Assembly (NCBI RefSeq): GCF_042477335.2
Contig: NC_091257.1
Location: 49,260,501-49,324,500 of the forward strand
DNA: 64,000 bases
Reading direction: 5' to 3'
Source: Ovis canadensis
Taxonomy: Eukaryota > Chordata > Mammalia > Artiodactyla > Bovidae
The translations under genes and the position numbers were made by a program. Under the pieces are notes generated by a model, which saw only the letters and a program-made list of their open reading frames with translations, did no database searches and was not told the origin of the DNA. Positions within the stretch are counted from its first letter, which is position 1. Every line of letters starts with the position of its first letter. Of the stretch, positions 1-11,837 are shown piece by piece.

Positions 1-459
1 TGTGGAGATCTGGAAATTCTTCACCCAGAAGCAATTTGAGCTCTGTCATAAAACCATGGTAGGATTTGGGAGAAGGTGTGTGTGGAGGGTGGGGGCAGGC
101 ACAGGTCAACATGGGTGCGTCCACATTCACTGGTAGACATGAAGGAGAGGGGGCAGGTCCAACTGGAGAGATGGGTCAGGACCTTGAATGGAAGAATTTA
201 ATATGATAGAAAATTTTTTCTGAAGGAAGTGATGAGATCAGAATGTGAGTCCAGGGCTCTTGCAGTGGAAGGCATTGTAGGGGAGGTGTTGTCAGTCCTC
301 GTAGAGTGACGCTTCAGGAAACTCTGTCTATGAGGTGCAAGATGGATGGCTGGGGAACAAAACAGTTTCCTCAATCTGCACCTCAGCTACCAGAGAATAC
401 ATTATACCCCAAACTACAGTTAGGCTGCAAGTGGCAGGAAAGCCCCAAATAATGGTCCA

Positions 460-882
460 GACCATTTCTGTCCTTTATCAAGCCCATCTTTGCATGAAAT
501 GTTCCCTTGGTATCTCTAATTTTCTTGAAGAGATCTCTAGTCTTTCCCATTCTGTTCTTTTCCTCTGTTTCTTTGCATTGATCACTGAAGAAGGCTTTCT
601 TATCTCTTCTTGCTATTCTCTGGAACTCTGCATTCAGATGCTTATATCTTTCCTTTTCTCCTTTGCTTTTCGCCTCTCTTCTTTTCACAGCTATTTGTAA
701 AGCCTCCCCAGACAGCCATTTTGTTTTTTTGCATTTCTTTTCCATGGGGATGGTCTTGATCCCTGTCTCCTGTACAATGTCACGAACCTCATTCCATAGT
801 TCATCAGGCACTCTATCTATCAGATCTAGGCCCTTAAATCTATTTCTCACTTCCACTGTATAATCATAAGGGATTTGATTTA
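460..882 (-). mobile_element. BovB (RTE) LINE, inverted upstream ORF segment
   Basis: Read on the minus strand this encodes the BovB ORF between the endonuclease and reverse transcriptase: VEVRNRFKGLDLIDRVPDEL near the right end, then a Lys/Arg-rich stretch, ending at IKDRNG. The reading frame is open over about 130 codons. The 5'-most part of the segment lies at the right, where it meets a BovB 3' end in the opposite orientation. This head-to-head arrangement is the expected product of twin priming in one insertion. It is not a host gene. Confidence 0.85.
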
Positions 883-1270
883 GCGCTGAAGAATTGATGC
901 TTCTGAACTGTGGTATTGGAGAAGACTCTTGAAAGTCCCTTGGACTGCAAGGAGATCCAACCAGTCCATTCTGAAGGAGATCAGCCCTGGGATTTCTTTG
1001 GAAGGAATGATGCTAAAGCTGAAACTCCAGTACTTTGGCCACCTCATGCGAAGAGTTGACTCATTGGAAAAGACTCTGATGCTTGGAGGGATTGGGTGCA
1101 GGAGGAGAAGAGGACGACAGAGGATGAGATGGCTGGATGGCATCACTGACTCGATGGACGTGAGTCTGGGTGAACTCCGGGAGCTGGTGATGGACAGGGA
1201 GGCCTGGCGTGCTGCAATTCATGGGGTTGCAAAGAGTCAGACACAACTGAGCGACTGAACTGAACTGAAC
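883..1270 (+). mobile_element. BovB LINE 3' end (C-terminal ORF plus tail)
   Basis: The plus strand encodes the C-terminus of the BovB protein ([54 protein letters not shown]) and then the terminal ACTGAACTGAACT repeat that ends BovB elements. The reverse-transcriptase region between this part and the neighbouring inverted segment is missing. No long target-site duplication is evident. Confidence 0.9.
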
Positions 1271-1404
1271 TAAAGAGCAGTCAATTTTTTTTCTCACATT
1301 TTAAAAATTGAGGGGTAGACAGTTAAGGATTGGATGGTTTTCTTGGGAGTCAAGGATCCAAATTGCTTCTAGCTAGTTGATCTGCAGTATATGCCTTTTA
1401 CGCC

Positions 1405-1972
1405 CAACAAATTCTCATAGTCCAAGATGGCTGCTGCAGCTCCAGCCTTCACATGTTACTCCAGGAAACAGAAAGAAGGAAGAGATGGAGAAGGAATATG
1501 GAAGACTAAAGATGGCCATAAATTCCTTGACAATTGTCTCACTGAGAAGCAGGGGTTTTGTCCCCTTCCCTTGAATGAACTACTGCGTCCTCTACAAAGG
1601 GGCAGTAGTCATACTGTGCCAGTTTCCAAACCCATGTCTGAAGAAACCTGGCAGCTTACAGTCTCTAGGAATACTCTCTGTGCAAGAATGAGCTCTCAGG
1701 TGATGGAACTGACCGTCGTGTGTGCCATGCTGGAGAAGCCCTGTGTAGGACTCTGGCGAACAGTCTCTGCTGATCCTGGCATCCCATCATCCCCACCAAC
1801 ATGCCAGCCGTGTGGCCCCTATAGACCAGCCCACTCACCAGCTGAATGTCATCAACTGACCCAGTGGAGGAAAAAACAAGTTTCAGATCCACAAAATTGT
1901 GAGAAACAATAAAAATGATTGTTGTTTGAAACCCCTAAGTTTGTGGGTAATTTGCAGCCATACATAACGAGA
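1405..1972 (+). mobile_element. Old LTR, ERVL-MaLR-like
   Basis: The 3' part has the signature of mammalian MaLR-type LTRs: an AATAAA signal near 1910, then ATTGTTGTTTGAA and CCCCTAAGTTTGTGGGTAAT, followed by GATACCGAGAAGTGGG, which resembles the start of the internal region. The 5' part contains CAAGATGGCTGC, also common in these LTRs. A 161-codon ORF (1427-1912) runs through it, but its composition and the LTR match argue against a gene. Family assignment is approximate. Confidence 0.5.
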
Positions 1973-2545
1973 ACAAAATTTGATACCGAGAAGTGGGTTC
2001 CTGCCAACACAAAAACCTAATACATGTGCTTGGCTGGGTTGAAGCATTGGGCAAAACTGGGAAGGCCTTGAGAAGATTGTTAATAAAAGCCAGAAGGACC
2101 TCAAAGAGACTTGATGAGAGCTTGGAGGACAGACAATGAGGAAAATGTTATTTGGAGGCTGAGTTTAACAACATCATCACCCTTAGTAACATGGAAAATA
2201 AACAGGATACTCAATGAACTCAAGAGTCTGGTTGAGGATCCTCCAGGTGAAAGATGGAACATACCACTGTCTTCTTCCAGCTCCCTATGATAAACTACCT
2301 TACGAGACTGATGGATTAAGGTAAAATAAAGGAGCTGGGGCTTTCTGGGTGTGTCTGTGTCTCCCAGAGAAAGTGACTCATGATAAGAAATGGCTTCAGG
2401 ACAAAGATCAAATCCAGGGCACTGTCTGTGCAGCACGGCTCCAGGGTGACCATCCCAAAGTGTGGTTTTCTTTCCAGACCTTAGAAAGATGGAAGGATAT
2501 ACCTTGCAGGGCTTCTAAAAGTCTAATGGAGTTTTAGAAGTCTAT
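1973..2545 (+). mobile_element. Probable internal remnant of the adjacent MaLR element
   Basis: Sequence after the LTR-like end continues as A/G-rich DNA resembling MaLR internal regions (GAGAAGATTGTTAATAAAAG and onward). There is no intact ORF. The assignment rests mainly on position and general resemblance. Confidence 0.3.
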
Positions 2546-2589
2546 TAGCCTTCTAGAGGCAGGTTTACAGACTTTCTCAGTTAGATTAT

Positions 2590-2835
2590 CGTTGTTCAGT
2601 TGCTCAGTCGTGTCCGACTTTTTGCAACCCCATGGACTGCAGCACACCGGGCTTCTCTGTCCTCCCACTGTCTCCTGGAGTTTGCTCAAACTCATGTCCA
2701 TTGAGTGGATTATGCCATCCAGCTATCTCATCCTCTGTTGCCCCCTTCTCCTCCTGCCCTCTGTCTTTCCCAGCATCAGGGTCTTTTCCAGTGAGTCGGC
2801 TCTTCGCATCGGGTGGCCAAAATATTAGGAGTAGG
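2590..2835 (-). mobile_element. BovB LINE 3' end, truncated
   Basis: The plus strand reads GTTGTTCAGTTGCTCAGTCG, then CCAGTGAGTCGGCTCTTCGC and GGTGGCCAAAATATTAG, the reverse complement of the BovB 3' terminus. The element is 5'-truncated by the right-hand boundary. Confidence 0.85.
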
Positions 2836-2839
2836 GCTT

Positions 2840-5800
2840 TAAGAGTTTTAAGGACATTGCCCCCAACAGTTCCTGACTAAGAGAAGCTGGGAGCCCCTCC
2901 CCAGGAGCAGGACCTGGCTCTAATCAGGGAACTAGAGACCTATGTCTGGCTGGATTTCCAAATCACTGTTGACCAGTTGCTGATACAGGCTTTGGATGGA
3001 GGGTGTTACATGAAACTTTTTTACCCGGATATCATGTTGTTTGTTAAGTGGGTGTATCACAGTACTCTTTCTTTGGCTCACAGGTTTCAAAACAAGAACC
3101 AGGCTTGAGTTGCTTTTTCCAAAGAAATGCCCCAGTATACCTGGGGTTGCTTTAGGAAATGCACTGGGGGCCGCAAGCCTGTGCTTGAGCTGTGATGGGG
3201 AGAGACTTTCGGGGGGATGGATTCTGCATGAGGAATGAATGTAAGTGACTCATGCCAGAGGGCAGTCTGTGGTGGGTCAAGCTTTTCGATGGTCATGCTG
3301 TGGGTCTGCATCACAAAACTAGCTGGATGTGAAAGGTGTTTATTGGAGATGACTTTCTAGTCCAGCTGAAATGCAAGTGAAAACATGGCAGGTTGGTCCT
3401 TGGGGGTCAGCACATCAGTTCTAGAAAACCCACACTGGCCTCTGAGGGGTGATAAACGGACGACATTGTTACATGTGAGTGGGGGTGGGGGCTGGGGGCT
3501 GAGAGAGAAGTAAACAGCAGAGACCAGCTTCCAGGCCGCCTTGCCTGTTTGCAGCTTCCACTGGGGACACGGAGGGTGCCCCTCACTGGGGAAGGTGACA
3601 CCATGTCATGGTCTCTGTGTGACCCTCTCAGAGGTCACACGTGGAAGGACCGAGGCGGCAAGAGGGGACGAGGAGCCCGTGGTGGGATGCAGCGCCCTTG
3701 ACAGCTGGTGAGAAATTACTTGACTTAGGAAAAAGTGGGTTTCCCAGCTCCCCGGAGGCGTATCCTGAGTTCTTTCCTGTGGGAGGTCACCGTCCGCCAA
3801 GGAGGTAGCTAGCCCAGGGACAGGGTGGCCCTGTGGGACCAGCTTCCATCTCTCCACATGCTCCCCTTACATTTTCCTTGTAGCTCTGTGATCACATCTA
3901 ATTTTCTACACTCAGCTGTTGTTCTGAAAGTCAAGCTTACCTCTGACTCCCAACAAGCGGTTTAAAAACGATGGTTAAACCAACCTCCAAGGTCAAGGCC
4001 CACATAAGTCCCACTGCAGAGCAGGATGAATGGATGCAAGAGTGAGTCCCCAAAGGTGTGTTTGACTGCCCTCCCGGAAGTCCCCTCTCTCTGCACCACA
4101 TGTGCCAGAAACTTGGTGTTTGCTATCTAGGCTTTCCCTTGGAATAACTGAACCGAATGGATTCTGTTGCATGCGATCATAACTGCCTCGACTTAAACTG
4201 CTAAAAGTTTTACTGCTCTTCTGCAGTTAGGTCATAATAAAGTGGAGTGTGCCAGACTGAGGGCCTGACTAGGTCCTTTGGGGACACAGGCTGCAGCTGT
4301 CAGACACCCCGTTGCTAAGTCATCCCTGTGCTTCCCGTTGTAGGAACAGGGCACCCGGGGCCTGGGGCGCTGCAGACAGGGACAAGGTGGGGGTCGGGGG
4401 GAAGTGGGAGGCAGGGGCCAGTTCCAGAGTGGAGGGCTGGGGCACATAAGACCTGAGTCCAGGCCTTATTTTCTCTTCCTAATTTTTTCCTAAATGAGCA
4501 AATGCCCTACTCTAGAAATGTCAAACATTTTCCAAAAGATGATCCAGGTAGTCTCGCGTTTCTGAGAAAACACTTAAGACCAAACTTCAGGAGCAGATGT
4601 CAGCACTGTGGTCTCTCCCAATGTCCATCATTATAGGCATGGGTGGTGGTGGACATGCCAAGTGGACGGGGCAGGAGCTGGCCCCCATGGTGGTCATTCC
4701 AGTGTGTTATCGTCTAAAACACCCACTAGGGTGATGGGCCAAGCCTGGGAAGGAGGGGGCCATGCATTTGGAAACACTTGTTTCTACTCCAAATTATGTG
4801 TGGATCCCATGACAAGAAGGAACAAATGGTCCAGGATGCTGCCCAGGACCCCTGGTGGTGGGGGATGGCTCCCCACACCTCCCCTGGGCTGGCCGGGAGC
4901 CCATGCCTGTAGCTCATCCTTGCACTGGTCTCACCAGCCTTTCAGTGGCACCCAGGGAGCCCAGCCTAGACCACTCTCTCTGGGCTGCTGGGTTGCAGGA
5001 GCAGAGCGTATGGGCCTCCCAAGTGGGGACTGAGCCAGCGCCTCGCCCCCTCCCCTGCCCCACCCACATCTCTCACCCCCTGCCTCAGTGGGTCATCCTG
5101 TCCTGTCCCTCCGACCAGGCCATGGTGGGCAGCAGGTCCGCCCGGAGCTAGGGTGGACTGCAGATCTTGTTTCAGGAAGCAGCGCGGCCTCCCCCCTAAT
5201 TGCAGGGGTGGGAACAGAAAGGCAGCCACAGGCCTTCCCTTTGCCAACAAAAAGGCTGGAGTTCGGCCCTCCTCCCAGGTTTTCATTTCAAAGAAGGCTT
5301 AAAAAAAAAAAAAAAAAATCCCCTCATTTCGCCTAAGTGCCACCTTCGCAGAGTGAAAATGGAGACTTTTATTTGTCTCTGCCCGCTGCTTTCTCCACCC
5401 CACCTGCCTCTGCGGTGGTCTAATGGGTAAATCACTCACTCCTGCTAATCAGTTCCAGGGCCCTGGCAGGAGGTGCAGGGGGCAGGCACCGCAAGGGGGG
5501 TGTGGGGGGACAGCGCTGGACTGTGGCTTCTCCTGAGGCAGGGCCGTGAACGTGGCACCCTCTCCACCTCTGGTTAGGCCCTGGCCTCCAGCTGAGCACT
5601 TTCTGGGGAGCACTGATTGGGCTCAGTGGGGCTCATGTGGATGAAAACTATCCTACTCTGGCCTCTGGAACTGGCCATGGGGTCTGGCCTGGGGCGGAAA
5701 GGAGGCCAATCAGCTCCTGGTGGACAGAGCTGGGCCATGGGACCTGCATGACTCAGCTGGGCTGTATTAGCAAAGGAGTACTTGATTTATTAAACCTAGA

Positions 5801-6598
5801 AAACTAGAAAATCCAGTCTTCTTTATGCTTTAAGTTCAACTTTTAAAACAAATTTAGTATTCAGTTTTAACTGGAGATGTTTCATCCCATTTCGAGCTGT
5901 CCTCTTACCCAGCCAGTCCACTTAAAAGTTTGGAAGGCTTCCTGGATCGTCCATAATGGTCTTAGCTCTCCCCGCAATTCAGTCCAAGTAGTTTTCTTCT
6001 CTGTCTCCCTTTCCATCCAAATGCCCCATTATCTTAAGGGAAAGTATGACTTGGGAAATCGTGTTCAGATGTGAACTTTCTTCAGATGTAACTCCGGAGA
6101 CTTGGTTCTCGGTGTAGCCCATTCTTCTATAGGTGCTTTGTCTCTGTGACACATGGAGGTTTAGAGTCCAGGGAAAGCTGCCTCTTTCACCACTGAGGCC
6201 AGAACATTTCAGGAAGAAGCCCTCTCTGTGTGTCTTTCTCTGGAAAGCAGGCTCATGACACCTGTGAAGGTGGGGCTGCCGGCCCTGCACACCTTCCTTT
6301 CGGAAGCCTGGTGGCCCACATAGAGCACCTCCACCTGTGTCCATCCCTGAGCTGACCTGAGGGCCCAGCACCGCCCTTAGCTGCTCGGTCTTATCCAGGC
6401 AGGGAGTCAAGTGAGATGACTTGCTCATGTGGGGGTGGTACCAATGCCCCGCCCCCAGCATGTTCTTCTGGACCTCCCTGCCCTCTAGACCCCAACTCAG
6501 ATCTGTTATTCTATACTCAAATCTCATCAGCACATAGCTAATCTTCTAGGATCTCTCTGGCCAAATATGTATTTCACAGAACTGTTTTTGTATCAATG
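2840..6598. other. Intergenic, largely unique DNA
   Basis: No gene, exon or clear interspersed repeat was recognised. The 4.2-5.7 kb part is GC-rich (G-runs near 4385 and 5500) with a poly-A run at about 5301-5318. Several ORFs of 60-180 codons occur, the longest on the minus strand at 5979-6533. None shows a recognisable domain and they overlap on both strands as expected by chance in GC-rich DNA. Confidence 0.5.
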
Positions 6599-6613
6599 GA
6601 TACTTCCACCAGA

Positions 6614-6697
6614 GTTAGTGATGGACAGGAAAGCCTGCCATGCTGAGAAACATGGGGTCGCAAAGGGTCGGACAAGACTGAGTGACTGAAATGAACT
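6614..6697 (+). mobile_element. 84-bp BovB tail insertion with TSD
   Basis: Only the extreme 3' end of BovB is present (GTGATGGACAGGAAAGCCTG to GACTGAAATGAACT). It is flanked by a 15-bp direct repeat with three mismatches: GATACTTCCACCAGA at 6599-6613 and GATGCTTCTACGAGA at 6698-6712. The repeat marks an independent, heavily 5'-truncated retrotransposition event. Confidence 0.8.
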
Positions 6698-7684
6698 GAT
6701 GCTTCTACGAGAAGTGATTTTTCAGGTATGGCTTGCAAGAAAACTTTACTGCCAGAAAGTTACTTCCAAGTTTAAACACACACACATCATGAACTTTTGC
6801 AATAATAGATTATTAACAGTCTTTGTAGAGTTTTCAGTGAGTTCCCTTCTCATGTTGTCTGTGGCCTATAAGCAGTGCTCATTAACAGCAGTCAGGGGAC
6901 TTGAGTTCTCGGCTAAAGGCATCTCACTGTGCCCCACCGTTTACGGGCCTAAGCCACACCAGTAACAGGGTTAGTTAGCCATGAGCAGCCTCAGCTGCAC
7001 TTGTTGAAAACCAGTAGTGCTGTTACACTTCAACCAGGTAATTTGAAAGTTGCCCTTTGGGATCTATATATTTTAATTTCAAGACCTTAATTCGTGAGCA
7101 AGTTTATGCAATGAAGAACAGGCATGGGGGCTTGTGCAGAGCTTAGAAAAATGTCCACCAGGCCAATTACACCCACTTTGGACCTTTAACAACTCTGGTG
7201 CTGGGTATGTCACACCTGTAAGAAAGTGCTTGTCATTATACTGGTTCTCATGTGTGTCAGGAAGCTGGGATTTCTGCTTTCACTCGAATGGATTTTGCTT
7301 TTCCTTGGGTTTTCCTGATGGCTCACATGGTAAAAACAAAATTAAACCTCCCGTCAGCCCTTTGGAACTTCTGGGAAAGTCCCTTTGCTGAGGAGCGCTG
7401 AATCTGAGAAAAGTCAGGAGCAGAGCTGGAAACCACTTTTCCACAACCCTTTCTTTCCTGAGGTGTGTCTGGGCGCCCACAGGCTCCTCAGGATGTCGTG
7501 GGTGAGCTGGAGGCCAGTCAGCAAAATCAGCCAAACCAGACTGTGTTTGTCTTGGCTGGAGGCATGAGGAAACCTTGCTGATGGCATGAAAGGACAGCTG
7601 TATCATAATGGGGGTGAAAATTTCCTCCTCATCTCCAGTTACAAGGAAAAAAAAAATCACTAATTTTTTTTTTGTGTGTCCATG

Positions 7685-7900
7685 GGGCTTCCCAGGTGGC
7701 ACTAGTGGTAAAGAACCTCCTGCCAAAGCAGGAGACCCAAGAGACGCAAGTTCAATCCCTGGGTTGGGAAGATCCCCTGGAGGAGGGCATGACAACCCAC
7801 TCCAGCATTCTTGCCTGGAGGATCCCCATGGACAGAGAAGCCTGACAGGCTACAGTCCATGGGGTCACAAAGAGTGGGACGCAACTGAAGCGACTTAGCA
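7685..7900 (+). mobile_element. Bov-tA SINE
   Basis: Full-length ruminant tRNA-derived SINE. It starts GGGGCTTCCCAGGTGGCACT and includes CCCTGGGTTGGGAAGATCCC, CCACTCCAGCATTCTTGCCT and the terminal GCAACTGAAGCGACTTAGCA, then a TGCATGCATGCA run. GTCCAT occurs on both sides (about 7677 and 7917), a probable remnant of the target-site duplication. Confidence 0.93.
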
Positions 7901-8110
7901 TGCATGCATGCAATATGAGTCCATATGGTGCAAAGCTACCATCTTAAGCTTTGAAAGCCAAGTACAAGACTTTGAGGCAGTTTCTGATTGTAACTCCACC
8001 TCAGGGGAGTTAAAGTGGTCGTGGTAAGGATTCTATTCCAGCAAAGTGTCTTGCAGCCCTGAATTGGGGCTCATGCTAGGTGAGGGGCCTCCTTAAGATG
8101 AGAGAGAAAC

Positions 8111-8466
8111 GGGACCTCCCCGGTGGTCCAGTGGTTCAAAATCCACCTGCCAATGCAGGGGACACAGGTTTGATTCCTGGTCTGGGAGGATTTCACCTGC
8201 CATGGGGCAGCTAAGCCCGTGCACCACAACTGCTGAGCCCATGAGCTGCAACTACTGAAGCCCGTGTGCCTAGAGCCCGTGTTCCACAAGAGAAGCCACC
8301 GCAATGGGAAGCCTGTGCTACACAGGCTGCCACAGCTAGAGTAGCCCCAGCTCACTGCAGCTAGAGGAAAGCCTGTGCAGCCGTGAAGACCTGGAACAGT
8401 CAAAAATAGAGTAAATTTTACATATGTATGTATGTGTGTGTGTATATATATACATATATATATATA
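8111..8466 (+). mobile_element. CHR-type artiodactyl SINE with perfect 16-bp TSD
   Basis: Begins GGGACCTCCCCGGTGGTCCA and continues with the head GGTTTGATTCCTGGTCTGGG, then a longer body with repeated CAACTGCTGAGCC and CTACTGAAGCCC motifs. It ends in a TG/TA microsatellite tail. AAGATGAGAGAGAAAC is duplicated exactly at 8095-8110 and 8467-8482, which fixes both ends and shows the microsatellite is the tail of the element. Confidence 0.92.
8412..8466. repeat. TG/TA microsatellite
   Basis: Alternating ATGT, TG and TA units form the 3' tail of the CHR SINE, just inside its right-hand target-site duplication. Likely length-polymorphic. Confidence 0.85.
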
Positions 8467-8489
8467 AAGATGAGAGAGAAACTTGGTTA

Positions 8490-9980
8490 GAGTTGGTTTG
8501 ATCGGGGAGAAACTGTGCCTTGGGCCTCCCTCTCCACCAGTTGCCCACATGGGCTTGGCTCTGGCTCTGCCCCTTCATCAGTGTCATAGAGGACACTCTA
8601 CCACTTTCTGGGTCTTGGATCCAAGGCCGGACCCTGACAGGGCTGCAGGGACTTACAGACTCATCCTTCCCCATAGCTTCCTCTCCCTGGGGCTGCTTGG
8701 GAGCGAGGGCCATCGTGGCTTTCAAAGTGTCCAAACACTCTGCTCTTTGTGGCCCCCGGGGGTGAGGAACTATCCATCTCTTCAAACGCCTCTCTCCTGC
8801 TTTTGTTAACTCATTTGCGCTGCTCTCAGATGGGTCTTGAGGAGACTGTGATGATGGGAGAAGGGACTTCCAGGTACTGACCAAGAGAGGGGCCTGGGGA
8901 TCAATGGGGGCCATTCAGCATTGACATGGCCTCTTAGGCAGGTAGGAGATCTTTAAATGGTTCCTCATGCATCTCACTTTAGCATCCGTAGTCAACGAGT
9001 GGTCACCCCAGCACTCTCCCCTTCTAAAGTCCTACCCTACTGGGTTTTACTGCCCACAGTTCTTTTTTGCATTGGGTATTGTTTGGAGTCTACGCCAGAC
9101 CTACAGTGGGACCATGTTCTGCTCAACTGTGCCTCCCCCCACCCCATCCAACTCCCCAGCCTTTTAAGGCCCAGCACAGTTCTCTGAATTCTGAAAGTGA
9201 ACGAAGCTGCGCTGAAATTTAAAAAATAAATCTTTTTTATTTATTTATACCCAACTTCTTCCAGAAGGCATTTAAGATGACTCACATGCATATAAAATGC
9301 AGCTAGATGGAGTAAGTTATTTTTTGAGTAAATGAATTCTAATTCTTGTCAGATCTGAGAATCTAAGTATTGACACATACAAGGTGCCTTCTACATAAAA
9401 CTATACACATAAAGGAGCAGTCCTGAAATAATACAAAGAAGTGGTGGGAGGACCATATTCTTGAGTTTAAAAAGAAGGTCCACATCCTGGTGCCTCCCAC
9501 TTGGCCATGCAGTGACTTCAGGGTTTCATGTACATAAATCAGTTTTCCTCACTGGAATACGTGGCACTTGAAGAGAGGTATGGCCAGCTATGCTTCTGTC
9601 CACCAAAGGGTGTGCTAAAACTTAGGCCTACAGGAGATGTGTAACTGAAACTTCAGCCTGAACTGAGGCCAGCCCCAGAGACAGTTGCCCATAAAGGGTA
9701 CAGCAAATGGTATAACATTTTCCTTGCTCACCCCCTTGATGGGGCCAGTTGCTACATGCCCTTAAGTCTTTTTAAATGTGTGGAGCATTTAACGGGATAT
9801 ACAATCTCTTGTACCAATTAGGGATCTGGATTTCAAGCCTAGAAACTGAAGTTTCATGGAAGGTTAGGCGATAGCTCACAGAATCTGCAGGAAGCATTGA
9901 GAACCTGGAAACAAGGGAACTGGTGGTGGTGGGGGTGGGAGGTCACGTATGAGGACTTGGTCCTTTGCTGCTGCTGACTT
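8490..9980. other. Intergenic, unique DNA
   Basis: No gene or recognisable repeat. The overlapping ORFs at 8336-8914 (minus) and 8483-8809 (plus) have no domain or splice context, and the minus-strand one runs into the neighbouring SINE. Confidence 0.45.
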
Positions 9981-9982
9981 AC

Positions 9983-10479
9983 TGTGAGAGAGTCTAAGCT
10001 TGCTCTGCTCGCTGCATGACAGGTCAATAAAATCAGAGATGAGGTGTTGAGGCAAAGAATATATGACTTTATTCAGGCAGCCAGCTGACAGAACATGGCA
10101 GACTAATATCTCAAAATAACCATCTTATTGGGGTCTGGATGCCAGGTTTTTTTATACCACAGAGGTGGTGGGGGTGGTGTCATAAGGAAATAAAGTAAAA
10201 AGGCCATTAATCCTGCAAATATCTCCTAGAATGGCCAGCTTTGGGGAGGGGCTGTGTCAGTTCCTTCCTGTAGCCATCCACAGGTGGACATGGCCCTAAA
10301 AAAAAAGGCACTTTGGTTGAATATTCAGGTAGAGGGGCAGGGTTCCCCAAGGCACGCCATTATGTATGGGTAGTATCCTTTGAACAAAAGCAATGGGAAG
10401 CAAAGGTTAAAGTAGAAGAAACAGATCCGACATGGGGTCACAATTTGCTCTTCCTAATTTACCACTAGCCCTTGTCACA
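9983..10479 (-). mobile_element. Solo LTR of an endogenous retrovirus, ruminant type
   Basis: On the minus strand the block has the order expected of an LTR: terminal TGTGA, a U3-like region, a TATA motif (GGTATAAAAAAACC), a polyadenylation signal (AATAAAGTCAT at about 10055-10068), a U5-like segment and terminal TCACA. The termini are 5-bp inverted repeats (TGTGA/TCACA). No primer-binding site or gag/pol sequence follows on either side, so it is a solo LTR. I see no matching 4-6 bp target duplication. The exact family is not assigned. Confidence 0.65.
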
Positions 10480-10834
10480 GCGGAGCCACAAAACTGCCAC
10501 CAGGTTCTCATGTCTCAATCTGTGCCTCACTCCCTTGAGAATTAAGTCCAGGACTTCAGTCCAAAGCGAGTAACCTGTCTTCTTGTCCAGCTATCCAGTT
10601 CCATTGTAAGCAGCCACCTCATCCTAGAATGCTGAAAAACCCGAACACCACTCTAGGCAGGCCCAGCCCTATCCCCCAAGCCCTGCCCTCCATGAGCATT
10701 TGATTCCTGAGATGCCAGGTCATCATTTAGCTCTTTTCCCCTTGTGGTTCAAAATCCCACCACTGAGCAAGCAAATGGCTCTGCCCTTGGCCAGATAATG
10801 GTCCAGGCCCCTCCCTATTTCCCTAAGACTTGGC

Positions 10835-10985
10835 ATCGTCCCACTTGGCACTGTCTCGCCTGTTAGACGATCAGCTCCAGGAGGGCAGGGAGTCTATCAG
10901 TCCGTCCATCAGTGTGGTGCCACTACTAGAACACTGCCAGACAAGCAGAACATATTTGATGAATGTGTGGACTGAATGAATGATG
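10835..10985 (+). mobile_element. L2 LINE 3' end
   Basis: CAGCTCCAGGAGGGCAGGGA, then a diverged body ending GATGAATGTGTGGACTGAAT and GAATGA, matches the 3' end of mammalian L2. It is old and diverged. Confidence 0.6.
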
Positions 10986-11837
10986 TATTATTTCATTAGC
11001 TCTCTGTATGTCAGAGCTTTGCCTGGGAAATTCTTTCTTGGAATTCTAAAATCCTCTTGCACAGGCAAGATCAGCCACCAAAGAGCCGTGTCTGTTTTTC
11101 TTTTAGGAAACAGCAGGATCAGAGGTAGGAACCTTGACCCTCTCTTGAAGGCTGGAGAGTAACCATCTACCAGTTGTAACCCTCAAGTTCATCAGTGTCT
11201 CAGATCAGTGATGGAGCAAGGGATGTGTTTGATTACCTGGACTCATCCACCCTAATTTGGGGTGGAAACTTCTTCTCACTTACATTCCTCCTCAAAGTGG
11301 AGTCATGAATGGCCTGGACCTGTGGATCAAGTTGGAAACTCTTAGCCCTTCCTGCCACACAGTGGCTTCTGAGTAACCAATTCAGGGCTGCATTTGTTCA
11401 CTCAAAGGATATTATTCATACATAATGGCCTGCCTTGGGGAACCCTGCCCCTCTACCTAAATATTAAACCAAAGCGCCTTTTTTTCAGAACCATGTCTAC
11501 CTGTGGATGGCTACAGGAAGGAACTGACAACCGCCCCCCCCCCCACACCCCGGGTCCCCGCCCAACTCAAATAAACAACTATGAACACTGTGATGTTCAT
11601 AATATTTGTACACAGTGTTTATGAACCATGGGCTCAGAACTGTGGGAATTATGTTTGGGCAATTTCTAAGCAATTATTTGAAAATAACCACTCAGTAAAG
11701 ACTCAACAGAACACTAAATCCATCATTTATCTCTAAAAATTTCTAAGAAATGCCCTGAAAAATAATCACAGCCAGATTTAGCCTTATCAATAGCAAGAAA
11801 GGGTCTGGTCCCCCAACCTGAAAGGGACCTTCGACAT

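Noticed and set aside
383..856. 157-codon minus-strand ORF as a host gene
   Set aside because: The protein is the BovB LINE ORF. The C-terminal 25 codons are read-through into flanking DNA.
1427..1912. 161-codon ORF starting MAAAAPAFTC with a good start context
   Set aside because: It overlaps an old LTR whose family commonly contains CAAGATGGCTGC. No splice or domain support.
5979..6533. 184-codon minus-strand ORF
   Set aside because: No recognisable domain, no splice sites or repeat-free conservation evidence, and its length is possible by chance in 64 kb of GC-rich sequence.
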